Source of the DNA: Phoebastria nigripes
Lineage: Eukaryota; Chordata; Aves; Procellariiformes; Diomedeidae
DNA: 64,000 nucleotides
Direction of reading: 5' to 3'
NCBI GenBank assembly: GCA_035582835.1
Contig: JAYKAV010002779.1
Location: 465,776-529,775 of the forward strand
Shown: positions 12,801-25,770 of the stretch, in pieces
Layout: each line of letters opens with the position of its first letter
How positions within the stretch are numbered: position 1 is the first letter of the stretch
Program-made: the position numbers and the translations under genes
Notes under the pieces: generated by a model
Databases searched by the model: none
What the model was told of the DNA's origin: nothing
What the model saw: the letters and a program-made list of their open reading frames with translations, nothing else

Positions 12801-13050
12801 AGAATACTAACGTCCAAGGAGACTGAAAGTAAAAAGAAAACAAAACAAGAAATTCCAACTTAAAACAGTGTAGTTTGTTTTTATTTCCAGTATAATAGAC
12901 ATTGCCCTAGGTTTCTCATGTTCCATCCTCAATATTTTCTTTTTATCTCCTTCTATAATTTTATAATAGAAAATATTGAATCATGTTTGTGTATCAGGTA
13001 TTCTTGTTGAAAAGTTCAAGAGTTCTCTTCAATAGATGTGATTTGTTAGT
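9826..13050. other. Unique non-coding DNA with local duplication and a GC-richer patch
   Basis: No gene recognised. It holds an A15 tract (10237-10251), a possible short exon flanked by splice-like signals (11775-11821, see findings), a somewhat GC-richer patch at 11830-12110 with a C-rich run at 12025-12044, and a diverged tandem duplication at 12275-12412. Confidence 0.6.
12275..12412 (+). repeat. Diverged tandem duplication, about 70-bp unit
   Basis: Copy 1 (12275-12344) and copy 2 (12345-12412) share, in the same order, GATCTAA, ATT, TAGCTTAAAT, ACATTTAT or ATGTATAA, and GGAGATAAAAT. The copies have diverged substantially, so the duplication is old. Confidence 0.65.
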
Positions 13051-13435
13051 TTCAGAATTAGAGAATGATTTAGGTTGGTAGGGACCTCTGGACATCACCT
13101 GGTGTAGTGCTGACTGAAAGGAAGGCATACCTCACAGTTGAATGATGTTACTCAAGGCCTTGTCTAGTCATATACTTAATCTTTTCAAAGAGACAACCTC
13201 TCTGAGCAAGCTGTTTGCAACTTATTCCACTGCTTGACCATTGTCACTGCGGATTTTTTTTGCTAATATCTAAAAGGAAATTCCTTTGCTGCAGCTTATG
13301 TCCATTGTCTTTCACCCTTTCAGCGTGCACTTCTGAGAAGAGTCTGGCCTTGACTTCTTTATCACCACTGATTAGGTAGTTGAAGACTGTGATTAGATAC
13401 CTCCTCTTAGCCTTCTCTTTCACATTTTAATTCAA
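13051..13435 (-). mobile_element. Old CR1 LINE 3' end
   Basis: On the plus strand it opens with AGAATGATTTAGGTTGG and GGGACCTCTGGACATC, the reverse complement of the CR1 3' terminus. It continues through recognisable C-terminal ORF2 landmarks: CAACCTCTCTGAGCAAGCTG, then GAAGAGTCTGGCCTTGAC, then ATACCTCCTCTTAGCCTTCT. The reading frame is fully broken. It is 5' truncated near 13435 and considerably more decayed than the CR1 copies at 28032 and 61385. Confidence 0.85.
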
Positions 13436-14800
13436 ACTCTATCACATCTTAAATGTAAAATTGTTTTGGTCACTCAGAATGTGCAGAAGGTCTGAAAGAG
13501 AGCAGAGCTATAACAAACAAGGAGACAATAAAAGGTGATGCAACAATTTTCACCAAGTTCTTTTTCCTTGCTTTGTAATAATAATAAAAAAAAAAAAGCA
13601 CCTGTGTTTTGCCAGATCTTTGCAAGCAAATCTGCCAGGAAAATGCCTTTTGCAGTCCTCCAAAGCAAGGTGAAATATCAGTGTGAGCTGCAGGGGTCTG
13701 AGGAGAAAGGCACAAGAGACAGGCTCAGGCAAAAAAATACACGTTCAAAATTTCCCAGCTCTTCACACAAATGAAAACAACTCTTAAGTGAGCACTTTAA
13801 TCTCTGGAAAACAGCAATCTTACTTGCACAGAAGAGTTTGTGCTCAAAACATCATACAATGAACTCCAGCTGAAAATCTCCAGCCGCAGTTGCTCTGTTT
13901 AATATAGATCATGCCTGTTCAGTGACCTCTGTCACTGTGTGTTTCTTATCCCCATATTGCCCAACAGAGCTCTAAGTGTTTGCACTTGTGCAAATACCGT
14001 CTGATTCCTGGTAGATCCGGCTGAAAGTGTGGGATAGTTAATATTTTTAAACCTCTTTTTTTTTTTGTTTTAGTAAACTTTTGCTTTTTCTAGTGCTCAG
14101 GTATTCTTCATTCTGCCATTTCCAGCATAATTTAGGCCAGGAGCTCAGAGGGATTTCCAGAAGACAGTTTTAGTGGTACCTTTCTCTCTTTCCATGGAGT
14201 GAGGTTTAGATAACCAGAATATCCTCCATATGGAACGGAGATATACCACAGGCAGGTAAAGTCAGCTGAGATTAAACCTAGTTTTAGGATTAGCCTTTGC
14301 CACCCTTGTTTCCATTAAGAGACTTCCAAAGAGGCTTGTAGTAGAGAAAGATGTTAATCTCCTGAGCTGAGGCAAATAACTACGGCAATTCTTGTGAATG
14401 ACAGCCAAACCCAGACATTTGCTGTACGGCATCTGGAGCAGGTTATCACCGGGGACAAAGGAATAAAACTTGGGTGTTTTGCATTATATTCTGAACTTCT
14501 GTACCAGTTACTGTTTTCTCCAGTGGATGCGTGGTTAGTATCACTTGTGTACACCTGCTCCAATACAGCTTTACTTGCAATTCAGTTGCCGTGCAAAAAT
14601 GTAATGCCATTGCTGCTGCTGCTTTTCATAACACTGAAACTGCATCTTTCAAAAACGGCCTTTAAAGACACAGTTCTAGGCAAAAGCCTAATTTTTAATG
14701 CCCTTTTCGTCTCCCTTTAATATGTCTCTGCTTGGCAAACCTTCACTCCTCCCTAACAGATATCGTACGCCCATACAGCCATTACTCATCTTCATCTCCC

Positions 14801-14820
14801 TGTACCTGTACACAGGTACA
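14801..14820. repeat. Small perfect hairpin
   Basis: TGTACCTG / CAGGTACA arms (8 bp) separated by TACA. Small enough to be chance. Confidence 0.7.
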
Positions 14821-17290
14821 TTAAAATCAGTTGGCCCTTTTGGTTTAACCTCTACATCTTTTTTCTCAAAAGGCTTGTGACAACAGACAGTCAAAGGGAT
14901 GCACTGAAAAGCTTCTTTTAAACAAAACATTACGTATGCACTGCAAATTACATCCTATAAAAGAGAGGATTATAAAGAAGCTTACATCTACATATACAGT
15001 GGTCTATATAAATTCCATTGAACTGAGATTGCTTCCTCTTAGGACTGGAAACAGTGGGTGCACTTGTTAAAACAAAAAAATTAAAAACAAACCCCAACTC
15101 CCCCAAAAAAGCCCCTCTTTTTCATTCTCTCTTTGTCATTCTCTCTTTGAGAACCTTTGCTGACCATACATTTCTTTCTAGGTCTAGAGTCTTTGTCCGC
15201 CTGATGGCACATAGACGAGCTGAAAGGAACAAGTAAAGCCCCCAGTCACTCTCTACAAATTCAGTTTCAAAGCTAAATATTTTAGCTACAGAACAAGCAA
15301 TTCAGAGATCAAACAGGTCTACTCTAAAGTATATAGAGTGTGGCAAAAGAAGAAATTATGTACTGATTAGCTGATGCAAGTTAGTACAGTTCTGTTGAAT
15401 TCAGCAGAGATGTATGCATTTGGTAATATTGCTAAAACTACTTTTTTTTTCCTTTGTAATCCACAGAAGTAAAATACTTGCTACTTCAGTCAAGGTTCTT
15501 CATATGCTCCCTTTTTCATTTTTCCCTTTTCCTTAATTCTTATTAGCTTGTAAAGCCTTTGACTTAATCTCTGTAACTCTTCTAAAGTACTGCAATAAAT
15601 TGCGATATCACAATATACAGAAAGTAATATTCAGGCTTTTCTCCCGCTTGACCAAGGAATGATTCAAACTAAGCTTAAATACACATCTAGGAAATAATAT
15701 TATTTCAGATGCATCAGTTCAAAAACATTACAAAAAAAGACAAATAAAACTAATTCTCCCCAGAAATATAGCTGAGCAGTTATATTGCTTTTAGGAATTA
15801 ATGTTAGGAGATGTAGCCAAGTACTGTTTCATCTCCTTCGCCATCAATATAATCTGTCCTTTGGGTCAACAATGATTTAACAGGTTACATTGAATATTGT
15901 GGTGATTTTTTTAATTGCTTCTTTATAATAGTCATCAGTTACTTATTCTTCCACTTCTATTTTCACGTCAGGAGGACTTATAAACAAGATACAATTGTAG
16001 AATTTTACTAAGAAAACATCTTTATCTTTTTTTACATAATTTGAATCATTATTTGACTTGAACCATTTTTTGAACTTGTTTTTCCTTTGTTTTCTTATTA
16101 AATAACACACTAATTTGTAACGAATTTTTCCCTTACCTTTCTTAACTGTAAAACTAAACAAATAGCAAGAACTCTGTGTAATATCTTATCAAAATTTCAA
16201 GATAAAAAAAATATTTCTCTTAAATTCTGATTGCCTTTAAGACTGCAGTGAGAAGTGATTGTGCAATAGGAAATTTAGGAAAACTCTGATAATATGACAA
16301 ACTAAGCTGAATAATTGATATAGATTTTAAAAGTCTATGGAGAAGGACAGAAAAGAGGAAAAGCTATCACAAATATTTGTAACAGTAGCCAATTATAATA
16401 AAAATTATATGTATGATAATGGAAATTCTATGGATTGGGCTTTAATGATTAGATACATTAGATACATGTAGAGGCCTTAATTAGCATAAATATTTGCTTT
16501 ACTGTATAAAAAAGTTTTTAAAATTAGATATAAAGAAAATGATCTTTTCTCTTCCCACTAAAAAAAAAAAACAAACCAGCCACTTAAGCATACGTCTGCA
16601 CATTTTCACTTATCTAAGTATGTAAAGAACTGGATGATCATAAAAAATAGTAGGTAAGCAAGCGATCTTCAGCTATTGCAAGATGGCATAGGGAGAAATG
16701 GCTTCAAGAACTGCTGTAGAAGGACTATACTTCAGGACAGCAATTTCAATGGAATTAAAACATGTAATGAGTTAAAGTGAAACAGGAAAAAAAATTGAGA
16801 GCAGGATTTTTCAGTTATTTCTTTTCGCCTTAATAGTGGAATAACTTTTCAGGATACAATTTCTCTAATGGGGAAAAAAAAAAGGGTGAAATAAATGCTA
16901 GGAATGTAACACAAAGAAAAACTACAAGATGACAGAAAATTAGAACAATCACAGTCCCTGCCTTCCTCTCACCAGACCCCCAGATAATAAAGTCATGAGG
17001 GTACTGAAATGCAATAAAGAGACTAAAAGCTATCTAAATAGCAGTTTGCTGTTACATCTAAATGAAATTGAGAAAAAATCAAAATTCAACTGTGTGTCCA
17101 TATCTCATTGCTAATATTTTGTAGCACTTATCCCTCTTCCTCCTTTAGCACTCCTATATATTAACACATTTTTTTTCTTATTGAGAACTTATAGCTATAA
17201 ACTTTGATAACGAAAAACAAGACAAGGCATTGCAAAACATACCTGTCAGTAAAATCAAAGCAGTATACTATTGATTATTAAAGGTAAGTA

Positions 17291-17320
17291 ATAAACAAAC
17301 AAACAAACAAATAAATAAAA
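17291..17320 (+). repeat. (AAAC)n / (AAAT)n microsatellite
   Basis: Four to five AAAC units pass into AAAT units, then a short A-run. Confidence 0.85.
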
Positions 17321-18333
17321 AATACTCTTTACTAATGATCTTTTTTGATAGCCATCAACAAGTTGAGAGCTCTTCTAAAGAGCAAGGGTTTTGTTTATTT
17401 TTTTTAAAGACCAGAGGAAAGGAAGGAGGAAGGTATTTACTATAATAAAATAATGGAACTAATACTAAGAGGAAAAATCAATTATGATGTAAAAATAATA
17501 AATTGATGTGAAATAAGCAATGAAGTCTTTTGCAGAACTAATGGAAATTGTTTGACATTGATAGGAGAAGAAGCAGATGAGCCTCACAGATTGAAATGTA
17601 TTTGGATTCTATTACAGAATTAGATACATTTTATAATAGCATATTTACAAAAGGTATTTTGGTCAAATATTCACTAAATTGTTTCTCAATCCTGATGACT
17701 TTCAAATGAATTAAATTAATTTTTTTTCTATCCACACTGTTCACAGAATATGGAAACAATTTGTCCATGTAGAATGATTCACTGATTTGAATCAAGTATT
17801 CTTAATTTATCTTTCATAATTCAGCCAGCAGTAATTCAAACTTGCTTGGAACAGAAATTGATTGAAAGATTGTAAACAGGAGCAGAATATACTGCAAGGT
17901 GTAAGTTTGAGAGAAAGCCTTCAGTAATGTATTGCTAAGATTTGTGCTGATTCCAATACAGTTCCAGTGAGTGACCGACCTGTTTCCACTGAGACCCTCT
18001 GAAAGGGGGATATCAAGGCTCGTCTGGGGTCTTAATACCCCTTAACTATCATTGCAGTGAGACAGGTAGTGTGGTGAGCAAACGTACTTACTCTCATAGC
18101 TTTTAATCATACCAACTGAACATAAAAATTTCTTCAGTGGTCAATTCTGCCTTTTACTGAAAGGAATAATATGACTTCTTCAAAATCTGAATGTAAGGCC
18201 AGCTCTTCAGCTGTCATAAGCCCATTATTCCTTTTTGATTTTGGCTCAGCTATGCCAACTTATACTAATGGTCTTTCCCTATCAGAGGCAAAGCTGAAAG
18301 TAAAAATCCACCCCATGAATAACAATGTATGAG

Positions 18334-18434
18334 TGTATACATGTATACATACACATTTACATATATATGTTTATATACACTTAGAGATACAAATATACAT
18401 GAATCAACAGACACATATATATACATGCACATGC
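18334..18434. repeat. TA/TACA-rich low-complexity tract
   Basis: About 100 bp of mostly alternating purine-pyrimidine TATA, TACA and ACAT words, such as GTATACATGTATACATACAC, interrupted in the middle. A degenerate dinucleotide or tetranucleotide microsatellite. Confidence 0.75.
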
Positions 18435-20553
18435 ATTTGAAAGCATCATTCAAAGCAGGTGGAACACTTAAAGATTTATTTGGTAATCCTAATGAATATT
18501 AGAAAAGAAAATAAGCTCCAAAAGACTTTACTGTTTTTGCATTATAGATTATGCTTAAACTCCAGTGCACGTAATGCTGTGGAACCCTCTGTGTGGTAGG
18601 TGCAGCAGATTGATCAGCTGTGATGCTGTGACTTCAGAGTGAGTGAGGTATCATAAAACTCTGATTAGCAGATGGCTCAGAAGGCCAATGTGAAGAATGT
18701 ATAAACTGAATATATCATGGGCTATCTGATCGGAAATGTAAAGTACAGTGGTGTGCTAAAAAACCCACCCTGATGGTAAGGTTTTATGTGAGAGCTAAAT
18801 TAATTAAACAGCCAGAGTTGAGCCATACCTCCACTAGCAAAAGCGACCAAATGGCTAAACATAGGACAAGTGGGCTTGGGCATTTTAGAAGTAACCTGCA
18901 GTTTGTATAATTCTGCTGTTGGCAAAAAATGCATCCAGAGTCCAGGCTTGTAGGCGAGTACATCTGGCCATGATCTGGTACCTGGAATTTTCTGTGGAGG
19001 GCTGGTGCCTTCAACTGTTTCAGCAAGAACTGAAGAGAGCTTGCTGTTTACTTTGATATTATCGTATTGCTGAAGCAGGAGAGATGGTGAGACCATTGCA
19101 TAACTTCTATATCATCCAGAAAGCAGAGGTTTCTGCTTTCAGTGTTTCCCTGGAGTGAAAGTGTTCAAATCTTCATAATCTCTCTCTCAAACGTCCACAT
19201 GGATATGATGAAGTCTTCTGTTCCTCTGCTGTGTCTAACTTTAAAGGTGTTTTTATTTTGAAGTTTTATTTGAAGTTACATATGAAATTATCCATAAAAC
19301 ATAATTTTTTCCCCAAATACATTTTATTTTTCTTCTTCAGAATGCATTTTGTCTGCATACATATGTGTGCACCATGGTTTTCAACCTATGTCCAAGATTG
19401 CTTTTATTTCTCATTTTAAACATTCATTGGCCTGCAATGATGTTGTTGAAGAATGAACTCTAGTCCCATTCTTTATATAAAAAGTATAGCTACTATGTGG
19501 AAGAAGGTTACTCACAAGTAGTTACCAGTCTGGAGTAAATAGCAGTGGGTTGGGATTTATGTCCTGAGAGAAACCTATGACCAACTGGGACTGGTGTATT
19601 CAGGCTTGTTTTTGAAGGTCTGGCTTTCTGAATTTTCCTGCGTCCTGAGTAGGAAGCTTGTAACTCATGCTTTTGTATTCCTATGAGAGCGCCTAAAAGT
19701 TAGACACTGTACTGTTTAATCTTTCGGTGTCTAACATTTAGAGTCCTCCTCTGCCTCTCCCAGTTGTGCCTTTGAATTAACCTCCCGTTTGACAAGAAAA
19801 GACTCTGGCTTGTGAGGGGACTTTTTTTGCAAGTAATCATTTTTTTAACACCACAGCTTTTTCAGGGGACATAAGGGGCAATTTCATTTCATTTATCCTG
19901 TTTACCCTTTCTTGCTTTAGGAAGAATTTTAAGAAAGCTCTTGTTTCTCTCTCTGCTCAGTATAAAAGTCAATGGGAGAAAAAAGAAAAATCCCTGCCTA
20001 CTTTATACCAATCCTTTTGCAGCTTTCATTATTTTAATCTTGTCATTTCAGTATTTTCACGTATAAGGTATTACTTATCACCAGCTCAACTGACTAGTGT
20101 ATGTGCTGTCTAACACCCAATAGATAACCAATACTTTCAGACATTTCTGAAGGATTTCTGGATGTGTTTTCAGCTTAGTAGCAGCAAGTTGCTGAATGTC
20201 CAAGTATCCTGGACTAATAGCTACTGTGAATGACTACAACGTACACTGAGCAGCTAGTCTGGTGTATTCTGGCACTGAATTTACTGTGCTCACATTGCAT
20301 GGAAATATAGCTCTGCTCAGGAAATCTTGGGAATAAATCTGGAACAACCACTTTAATTTCAAATGTTGGAAAGTATTTCTCAAGCTGCATTTTTTTCCTT
20401 CTCTAGGCTGAACCCCAGGTCTGGCCTAAGTACTGGGCCCTAAAAGCAATAACTGAAGGCTATAGGACACAATGGATAGCATTGCAGAGACACCCTGCTT
20501 CACAATTAAGGGCAGCACATTAGTCTTAGAACTAATACAGCTACATTGCTTCT
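18435..20553. other. Unique non-coding DNA
   Basis: No gene recognised. Two overlapping minus-strand frames at 18784-19096 lie in slightly more GC-rich sequence but match no family I know. An AAGTCAATGGGA remnant at about 19977 resembles a motif of an old palindromic amniote repeat. Confidence 0.6.
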
Positions 20554-20783
20554 GATACTGTCCTGGTTTCAGCTGGGATAGAGTTAATTTTCTTCCTAGT
20601 GCTGTGTTTTGGATTTAGTATGAAAAGAATGTTGATAANACACTGATGTTTTTAGTTGTTGCAAAGTAGTCTNCTAGTCAAGGACTTTTCAGCTTCCCAT
20701 GCTCTGCCAGGTGCACAAGAAGCTGGGAGGGAGCATAGCCNGGACAGCTAGCCCANCTGGCCAACNGGGTATTCCATACCATG

Positions 20784-20808
20784 TGACGTCATGCTCAATA
20801 TATAAATA
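20784..20808 (+). promoter_or_regulatory. LTR core promoter: perfect CRE plus TATA box
   Basis: The palindromic CREB/ATF site TGACGTCA (20784-20791) sits 9 bp upstream of TATAAATA (20801-20808) in the U3 of the solo LTR. The same pairing recurs in the LTRs at 43.5, 45.45 and 47.75 kb, so it is a conserved part of this promoter. Here the CRE is intact, so the solo LTR could in principle still bind CREB/ATF factors. Activity is not shown. Confidence 0.6.
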
Positions 20809-20896
20809 GGAGGCGTGGTCCAGGAAGTAGCGATCACTGCTTGGGTATCGCTCAGTGGGTGGTGAGCAATTGCATTGTGTATATTTTGTATATTCT

Positions 20897-20930
20897 ATCA
20901 TTATTATTATTATTATTATTATCATTATTT
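20897..20930 (+). repeat. (ATT)n tract inside the LTR
   Basis: About ten ATT/ATC units within the LTR centre. The minus-strand LTR at 41475 carries the corresponding tract at 41621-41657, so it belongs to subfamily B rather than being a later microsatellite. Confidence 0.85.
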
Positions 20931-23268
20931 TCCCTTCCTTTTCTGTTTTATTAAACTGTCTTTATCTCAATCCATGAATTTCACTTTTTTTCGATTGTCT
21001 CCCCCATCCCACTGAGGGGAGGGGGGAGCGAGCGAGTGGCTGTGTGGTGTTTGACTGCCTGCCGGGTTAAACCACAACAGATATCTAAACTAAGTTGACT
21101 AGCTCTATGCTGGTCTCTGTGGTGTCACACAAATGTATCCTGCATATGGTGAGCTGCAGAAATGCAATTTAAGTTTAAAGACTTCTGTTACATTATGAAT
21201 CCACTGAGAGACAGAAAAGGCAGAACCAGATTACTGTTGTACTTGTATTCTTTTCCCCTGAAGTTCTGTCTAGACATATATGAGTACACAGATTGCAAGA
21301 TTTAGAATTACATAGGAAAGTATTTAAGAATCTAAGTCCAAAATTAAGATTAGAATCATTAGAAATAAAAGTAGGTGTCACAAACTTCCTTATTTCAAAA
21401 CAAAGTTTGGATTCAATTCCTTACCTTCTTGTCCCTTCCTGAAAATATTTTCCAGAATAAACTATAATTTTATTAAGGAATTTTCATAATTTGAACATAC
21501 TGTCCAATAACTTGTCCAATTATGTCAAATGTCTGATGAAATGCAGTGAAATTGATANGGGAGCTCAAAAAAATTCCCAAACCAAACCTGCAGTTTCAGA
21601 AAAAAAAAATAATTCTGACTTTCTTAGACATATATTTTGGTAAGATTTCTACCTTAAGATCAAAATATTTATGTACACTAAGTATTTCAGATAGTATTTA
21701 TGGAATGTAATTTCCCATTAGAAAAGAAATTCAGCTGATGTTATCTCTATTAATTTCCCATATAACATGCTGATTTTAGACTACCGTATTATGTTGTGTC
21801 TTTTAATTTTTTTGCTCTGTTTCATACTGTGCATTTTAATGGGTTTTCAGAGCATTCCTTTTTCTTTCCCTGCTAAGCAGAATTTGTATTTACTGAAAGG
21901 TTTGCTTACGGGTTTTTCCTTCAGTGTTTCCAGCTGTGTCATAGTTTAGTAAATTATACCAAAGGTCATTAATATTTGTTTGTTTGTTTGTTATCTGCTG
22001 TAAGTCTACAGACATTTAGTTTTAATATTTGTTTTTGAAAGCCTGTTTTCCCTTCTTTATTTCCTGCTGTGTATGTGAGCAACTGAATACTATTTCAAAT
22101 GAAAGCTGTTGAAATAATGGAGGAGGTTTCTTCTACTTCTAAGCTGTCAGTCTGAAAGTATTGTCTGTAACTCTGACAATGTTCTGTGAACTTGAATATT
22201 CCCTAATAAATAGTACCAAAATCTTTGACTATCACTGGCATTTCTTTAACTTTCTGCCCAATTGTTTTGGAAAAATTATTAAATATGCAGCCTCATTGTG
22301 TACAAAATAATCTGATACCTTGTGTCTGGGGAGTTCGCTGGTGGAAGGAAGGATTAGAAGGGAAAGGAAGGGAGAAGACACGGAAAAGCCAGAGTAAAAA
22401 GTTAGCTCTGATCTGGATAATATACCTTTGTGTTAAATTTGAAATTACTATTGTAAATATTTCTGGGACATGTTTTCTTCAAACACAAAAGCCAAATGAG
22501 AGAATTCTAACTATTATTAAACTAAACCAAGTAAGTCTAGAGGGAACTAACAGTAAAACAAACAACTGAGTTATTGTTTGAGCACAGGAAAGACATTTGA
22601 AATACTACTGAGAGAAATTTGTTTCAACGAGTTTATTTATGATACAGTGGGTTGGTTGGCAACTACCTGCTGTCTAAGGATTACCAGGATAAATACAGTA
22701 TTTCGGGATTTAAAGTCAGATGATTGGCTTTATGTGTTTCTCAATTCCNCTTCTGTTGTAAATCTAAACTAAAATCACTGCAACAGCAACACAAAAGGAA
22801 AACAGTATAGCCAGTATTTTGTCACACCACAGCCAAACATTACAATCCAATCACCATGTCCGAATACAATGTGCATGTACAAATACAAGCACAGATCCAG
22901 AAGAAACTCTATGGAGGGAGGGAACTTCTGCAAAAAATGGTGGGCAAAGAGTCTACCCTAGGATTCAGGATAGGTTTATTCCTTTATTTTTTTTAAATGT
23001 TATGCAGAGCTAATGTATAGATTTTCTTTACAAAATGAACATTCTGGGTTGTGTTTAAGTTAAATCCTATTCATTGAAAAATAATGCCCAATGAAGGTAT
23101 ACAAATAAATTCATACACAGTACAAAAGGACTTTTACTCTTGTCATTTTTCATTATTCTTGCAATTGTACCTTTTCCCTACACAGTAAAATAGTTCTGCA
23201 AACAGATCCTCAAAAGCATTAGTTCAATCCATTTAAACAGAATTCAAGCACGTTTATTATACGATGCA

Positions 23269-23276
<8 letters not shown>

Positions 23277-23302
<26 letters not shown>

Positions 23303-23352
23303 CCAAAAACAAACCACCACACCACAAAAAAAAAAAAAAAAAAAAAAAAAAA
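23277..23352 (+). repeat. Paired A26 and A27 homopolymers
   Basis: A26 (23277-23302) and A27 (23326-23352) are separated by a 23-nt CA-rich spacer (CCAAAAACAAACCACCACAC...). It looks like one A-rich tract expanded at two points. Length in the assembly is uncertain. Confidence 0.9.
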
Positions 23353-24909
23353 GGGTATCTCTTAATGGATCTGTGATATCTAGTACTGTGTATCTTAAAT
23401 AAAGCTTCTCTTTTTCTCAAGCCTAGTAGTACTATATTCAACTATTTATTGTGAAGAGAGGGGAAAAAAAGAGTACATGGGTTGTTGGGCCACCAGGTTC
23501 TGGAGAAAAAGCAATTTCACTTCTGTTTAGGGAAACAGTAATGGATATTTTTTTCCAGTGGTGTGACTCTTTCGGTTCTAACACGTGCCCTCTTATGCAT
23601 GCAGGTATATTGCTTTCTGGAAATTCAAATAAGGAAAGCAAAGTTTTTTGTGACCAAACATGGAGTTCAGTCTGAGTGTAAAAAAGAGACAACTAGAGAT
23701 ACTACACTGAAATTATTATGTTTATGTCCCTCTTTAATACATCAAAGAGAAAAGCAAAACCAAAACACTTCTTACAACTGAGAAAAATTATTAGATAAAC
23801 ATCTAGTTCCCATGACTGATAGCAGCCCATGTGGCTGGGTCCTGTTGGCTTGGCCTGACCTGTGGACACTTATGTAGAAAGTTCCAATCTAGAGATNCTT
23901 CCTTTTTAAGAACCTATTTTGTTCTGTACAGATATAATGGGATTTCACTCCAAGTGAAGCAGGCAATATATACAGTTTAATACAGCCTTGTAGTATCAAA
24001 TTATGTCTTAAGTAAAAAACAATAAAGACAAATGAAATCAAACTTATTAGGAAAATATATTTCTTTGCTTGATNAGTAACTGTGTCATAATCATGCAATA
24101 GAACCAAAACAGACTACTAATAAATAAAATTATGCTATGAGTCTTTAACTTCCATTTAAAGCCTCACACTTCGGTGTTGTGCTTTTTTTGTTTGTTTAAA
24201 AACAAAATATATTGCACATTGATGAGTTATGTAAAAAGATTCTCATAACTCTTTCGTAGGAACATCACTGACATTCATCTCATTTACTGTGCAAATATAT
24301 CATACAAATGCTTATTACACTCCTATTTTTATACTTCTATTATTATTGTGATAATTTTTGTGCATCAGAATATAATTATGCTCTTATTTAGATGAATGTT
24401 TTAAAACTACGGTTGTTACAAAGGTTTAAATCCTTTCCTCAATTTGAATTGCATAGCTTCTAGTTCATTTATATTTTTGAAAGAATTTAGTTTATAAAGT
24501 CTATAGTAAGCTAATATGATATGCATGGAAAATGAATTTGTTCATTCAAGTAGAATTTTCTGCTGAGTTGAGCCCTTTATTTTTCACTGAGTTAACCTTC
24601 CATTAAAATAAAACATCTGAAAACCTGCCAGCAATTCTGTAAGGCCAACATCAAATATATTTAGAGAGCTCAATGCCAGAAAACCCCAATCAAAACAAAA
24701 CAAAAAGCCACCGTTCTGTATTATTTCTTGTTACATGTCTAATTTTTAAGCAGTGCAACTGATACTGAATCTACTTCAGGACAAGCCTGAACATTTTATC
24801 ACATAGTTTAAAGATGACTGATACACAATAGCAAGTGCTACATGAAAGGAACATACACAATAGAGATACAGTTAAAACTTTGCTTTCTAAAGTATTTAGC
24901 AGTATTTGC

Positions 24910-24913
<4 letters not shown>

Positions 24914-24961
<48 letters not shown>
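24914..24961 (+). repeat. A48 homopolymer
   Basis: The longest pure homopolymer in the window, flanked by CATTT and TTTTATATTTTTTAAAC. No recognisable retroposed sequence precedes it. Confidence 0.9.
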
Positions 24962-24966
<5 letters not shown>

Positions 24967-25770
24967 TATTTTTTAAACAGATTGCTTCCAGACATCCAGA
25001 TTCCTCTTACCTAATTTAGATATGCAAACTTACCCTTTTATTTCTGAGCCTAGTCACCCTAGGAATTTGTGTTGTCCATGGGGAGAAATAGGTGTCTTCA
25101 ATAAGCAGAGACATATATCATCCTCTGGATGTACCTGCCTCCCTATATTCATTTTTTTTAATGAAAAGAGAATAAAATCTTTAGGCATACCATATAAATG
25201 CCTAAAATTAGGAGAATAAATGCATCTTTAGTAAAGTTTCTGGGGTAATCTTTAGCCCAACACGCATTAAATACAAAAGGTACCCATGAAGGAGTAACTA
25301 CTTGCCAATCCCAGTTTATTGCTCAGAGCATTCGTAACCTTATAAGAACTGTAAAGAGAAAGGAGTATCCAATGAAATAGCTTTTCAGGAAATTGTCTTC
25401 TCCTCTTTTTCCTCTTCCTGGATAGTAAGGAAAAAAATGCTTGTCACAGCAACAAATACCTAGACTAACAAATAAGTTTTCAGAACTCTGCTGAACTCTT
25501 ACTGAACTCTTCAATGACTATGGATAAGGAAGAGGGAACAGGTTTCAACCCCAGCTGTACAGGGGCTGGAAGGCATTTTCAGAACTGCATATGAGAACCG
25601 AGGACCTTGATTCTACGAGAAATTACATTTCAGATACTTGTACACCTTTTTTGGATCTAAGTACTGCGGCTTCGTATCTAGTATTTATTGCATTTCAATG
25701 CACTCCAAAACTCAAATAACTAAAAGAAACTGTGGTGGGGTTTTTTGTTGTTGTTGTTTGGTTTTTGGTT

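Larger units (their letters stand above)
13436..18333. other. Unique AT-rich non-coding DNA
   Basis: No gene or transposon recognised over nearly 5 kb. Small structures only: ATA/A-rich run at 13580-13599, an 8-bp-arm perfect hairpin at 14801-14820, an A12 run near 16560 and an AAAC microsatellite at 17291-17320. Overlapping open frames at 13470-13774 on both strands have no family resemblance. Confidence 0.65.
20559..21079 (+). mobile_element. Solo LTR of an avian endogenous retrovirus (subfamily B)
   Basis: A 521-bp LTR begins TGTCCTGGTTTCAGCTGGGA and ends GGGTTAAACCACAACA, with terminal TG...CA. Flanking bases are GATAC (20554-20558) and GATAT (21080-21084), a 5-bp target duplication with one mismatch. 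It shares U3 and U5 with the other LTRs, but its centre is of the B type: a (GTGGTGAGCA) block, then an (ATT)n tract, then CCTTCCTTTTCTGTTTTATT. A candidate polyadenylation signal, ATTAAA, lies at 20950-20955. Several ambiguous bases (20639, 20673, 20741, 20756, 20766) suggest copy-to-copy confusion in assembly. No internal region is attached. Confidence 0.93.
21085..25770. other. Unique AT-rich DNA with long A-tracts
   Basis: No gene or transposon recognised. It contains (TTTG)n at 21975-21992, a paired A26 and A27 tract at 23277-23352 and an A48 tract at 24914-24961. The frame at 22225-22569 (+, 114 codons) has no recognisable domain, signal peptide or homologue. Confidence 0.65.

Noticed and set aside
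18784..19096. Two overlapping minus-strand frames in GC-richer sequence
   Set aside because: Neither frame has recognisable motifs. Overlap in two frames and lack of signals argue against coding.
22225..22569. 114-codon plus-strand frame
   Set aside because: No recognisable domain. Composition follows the local DNA, and there is no splice or promoter context.
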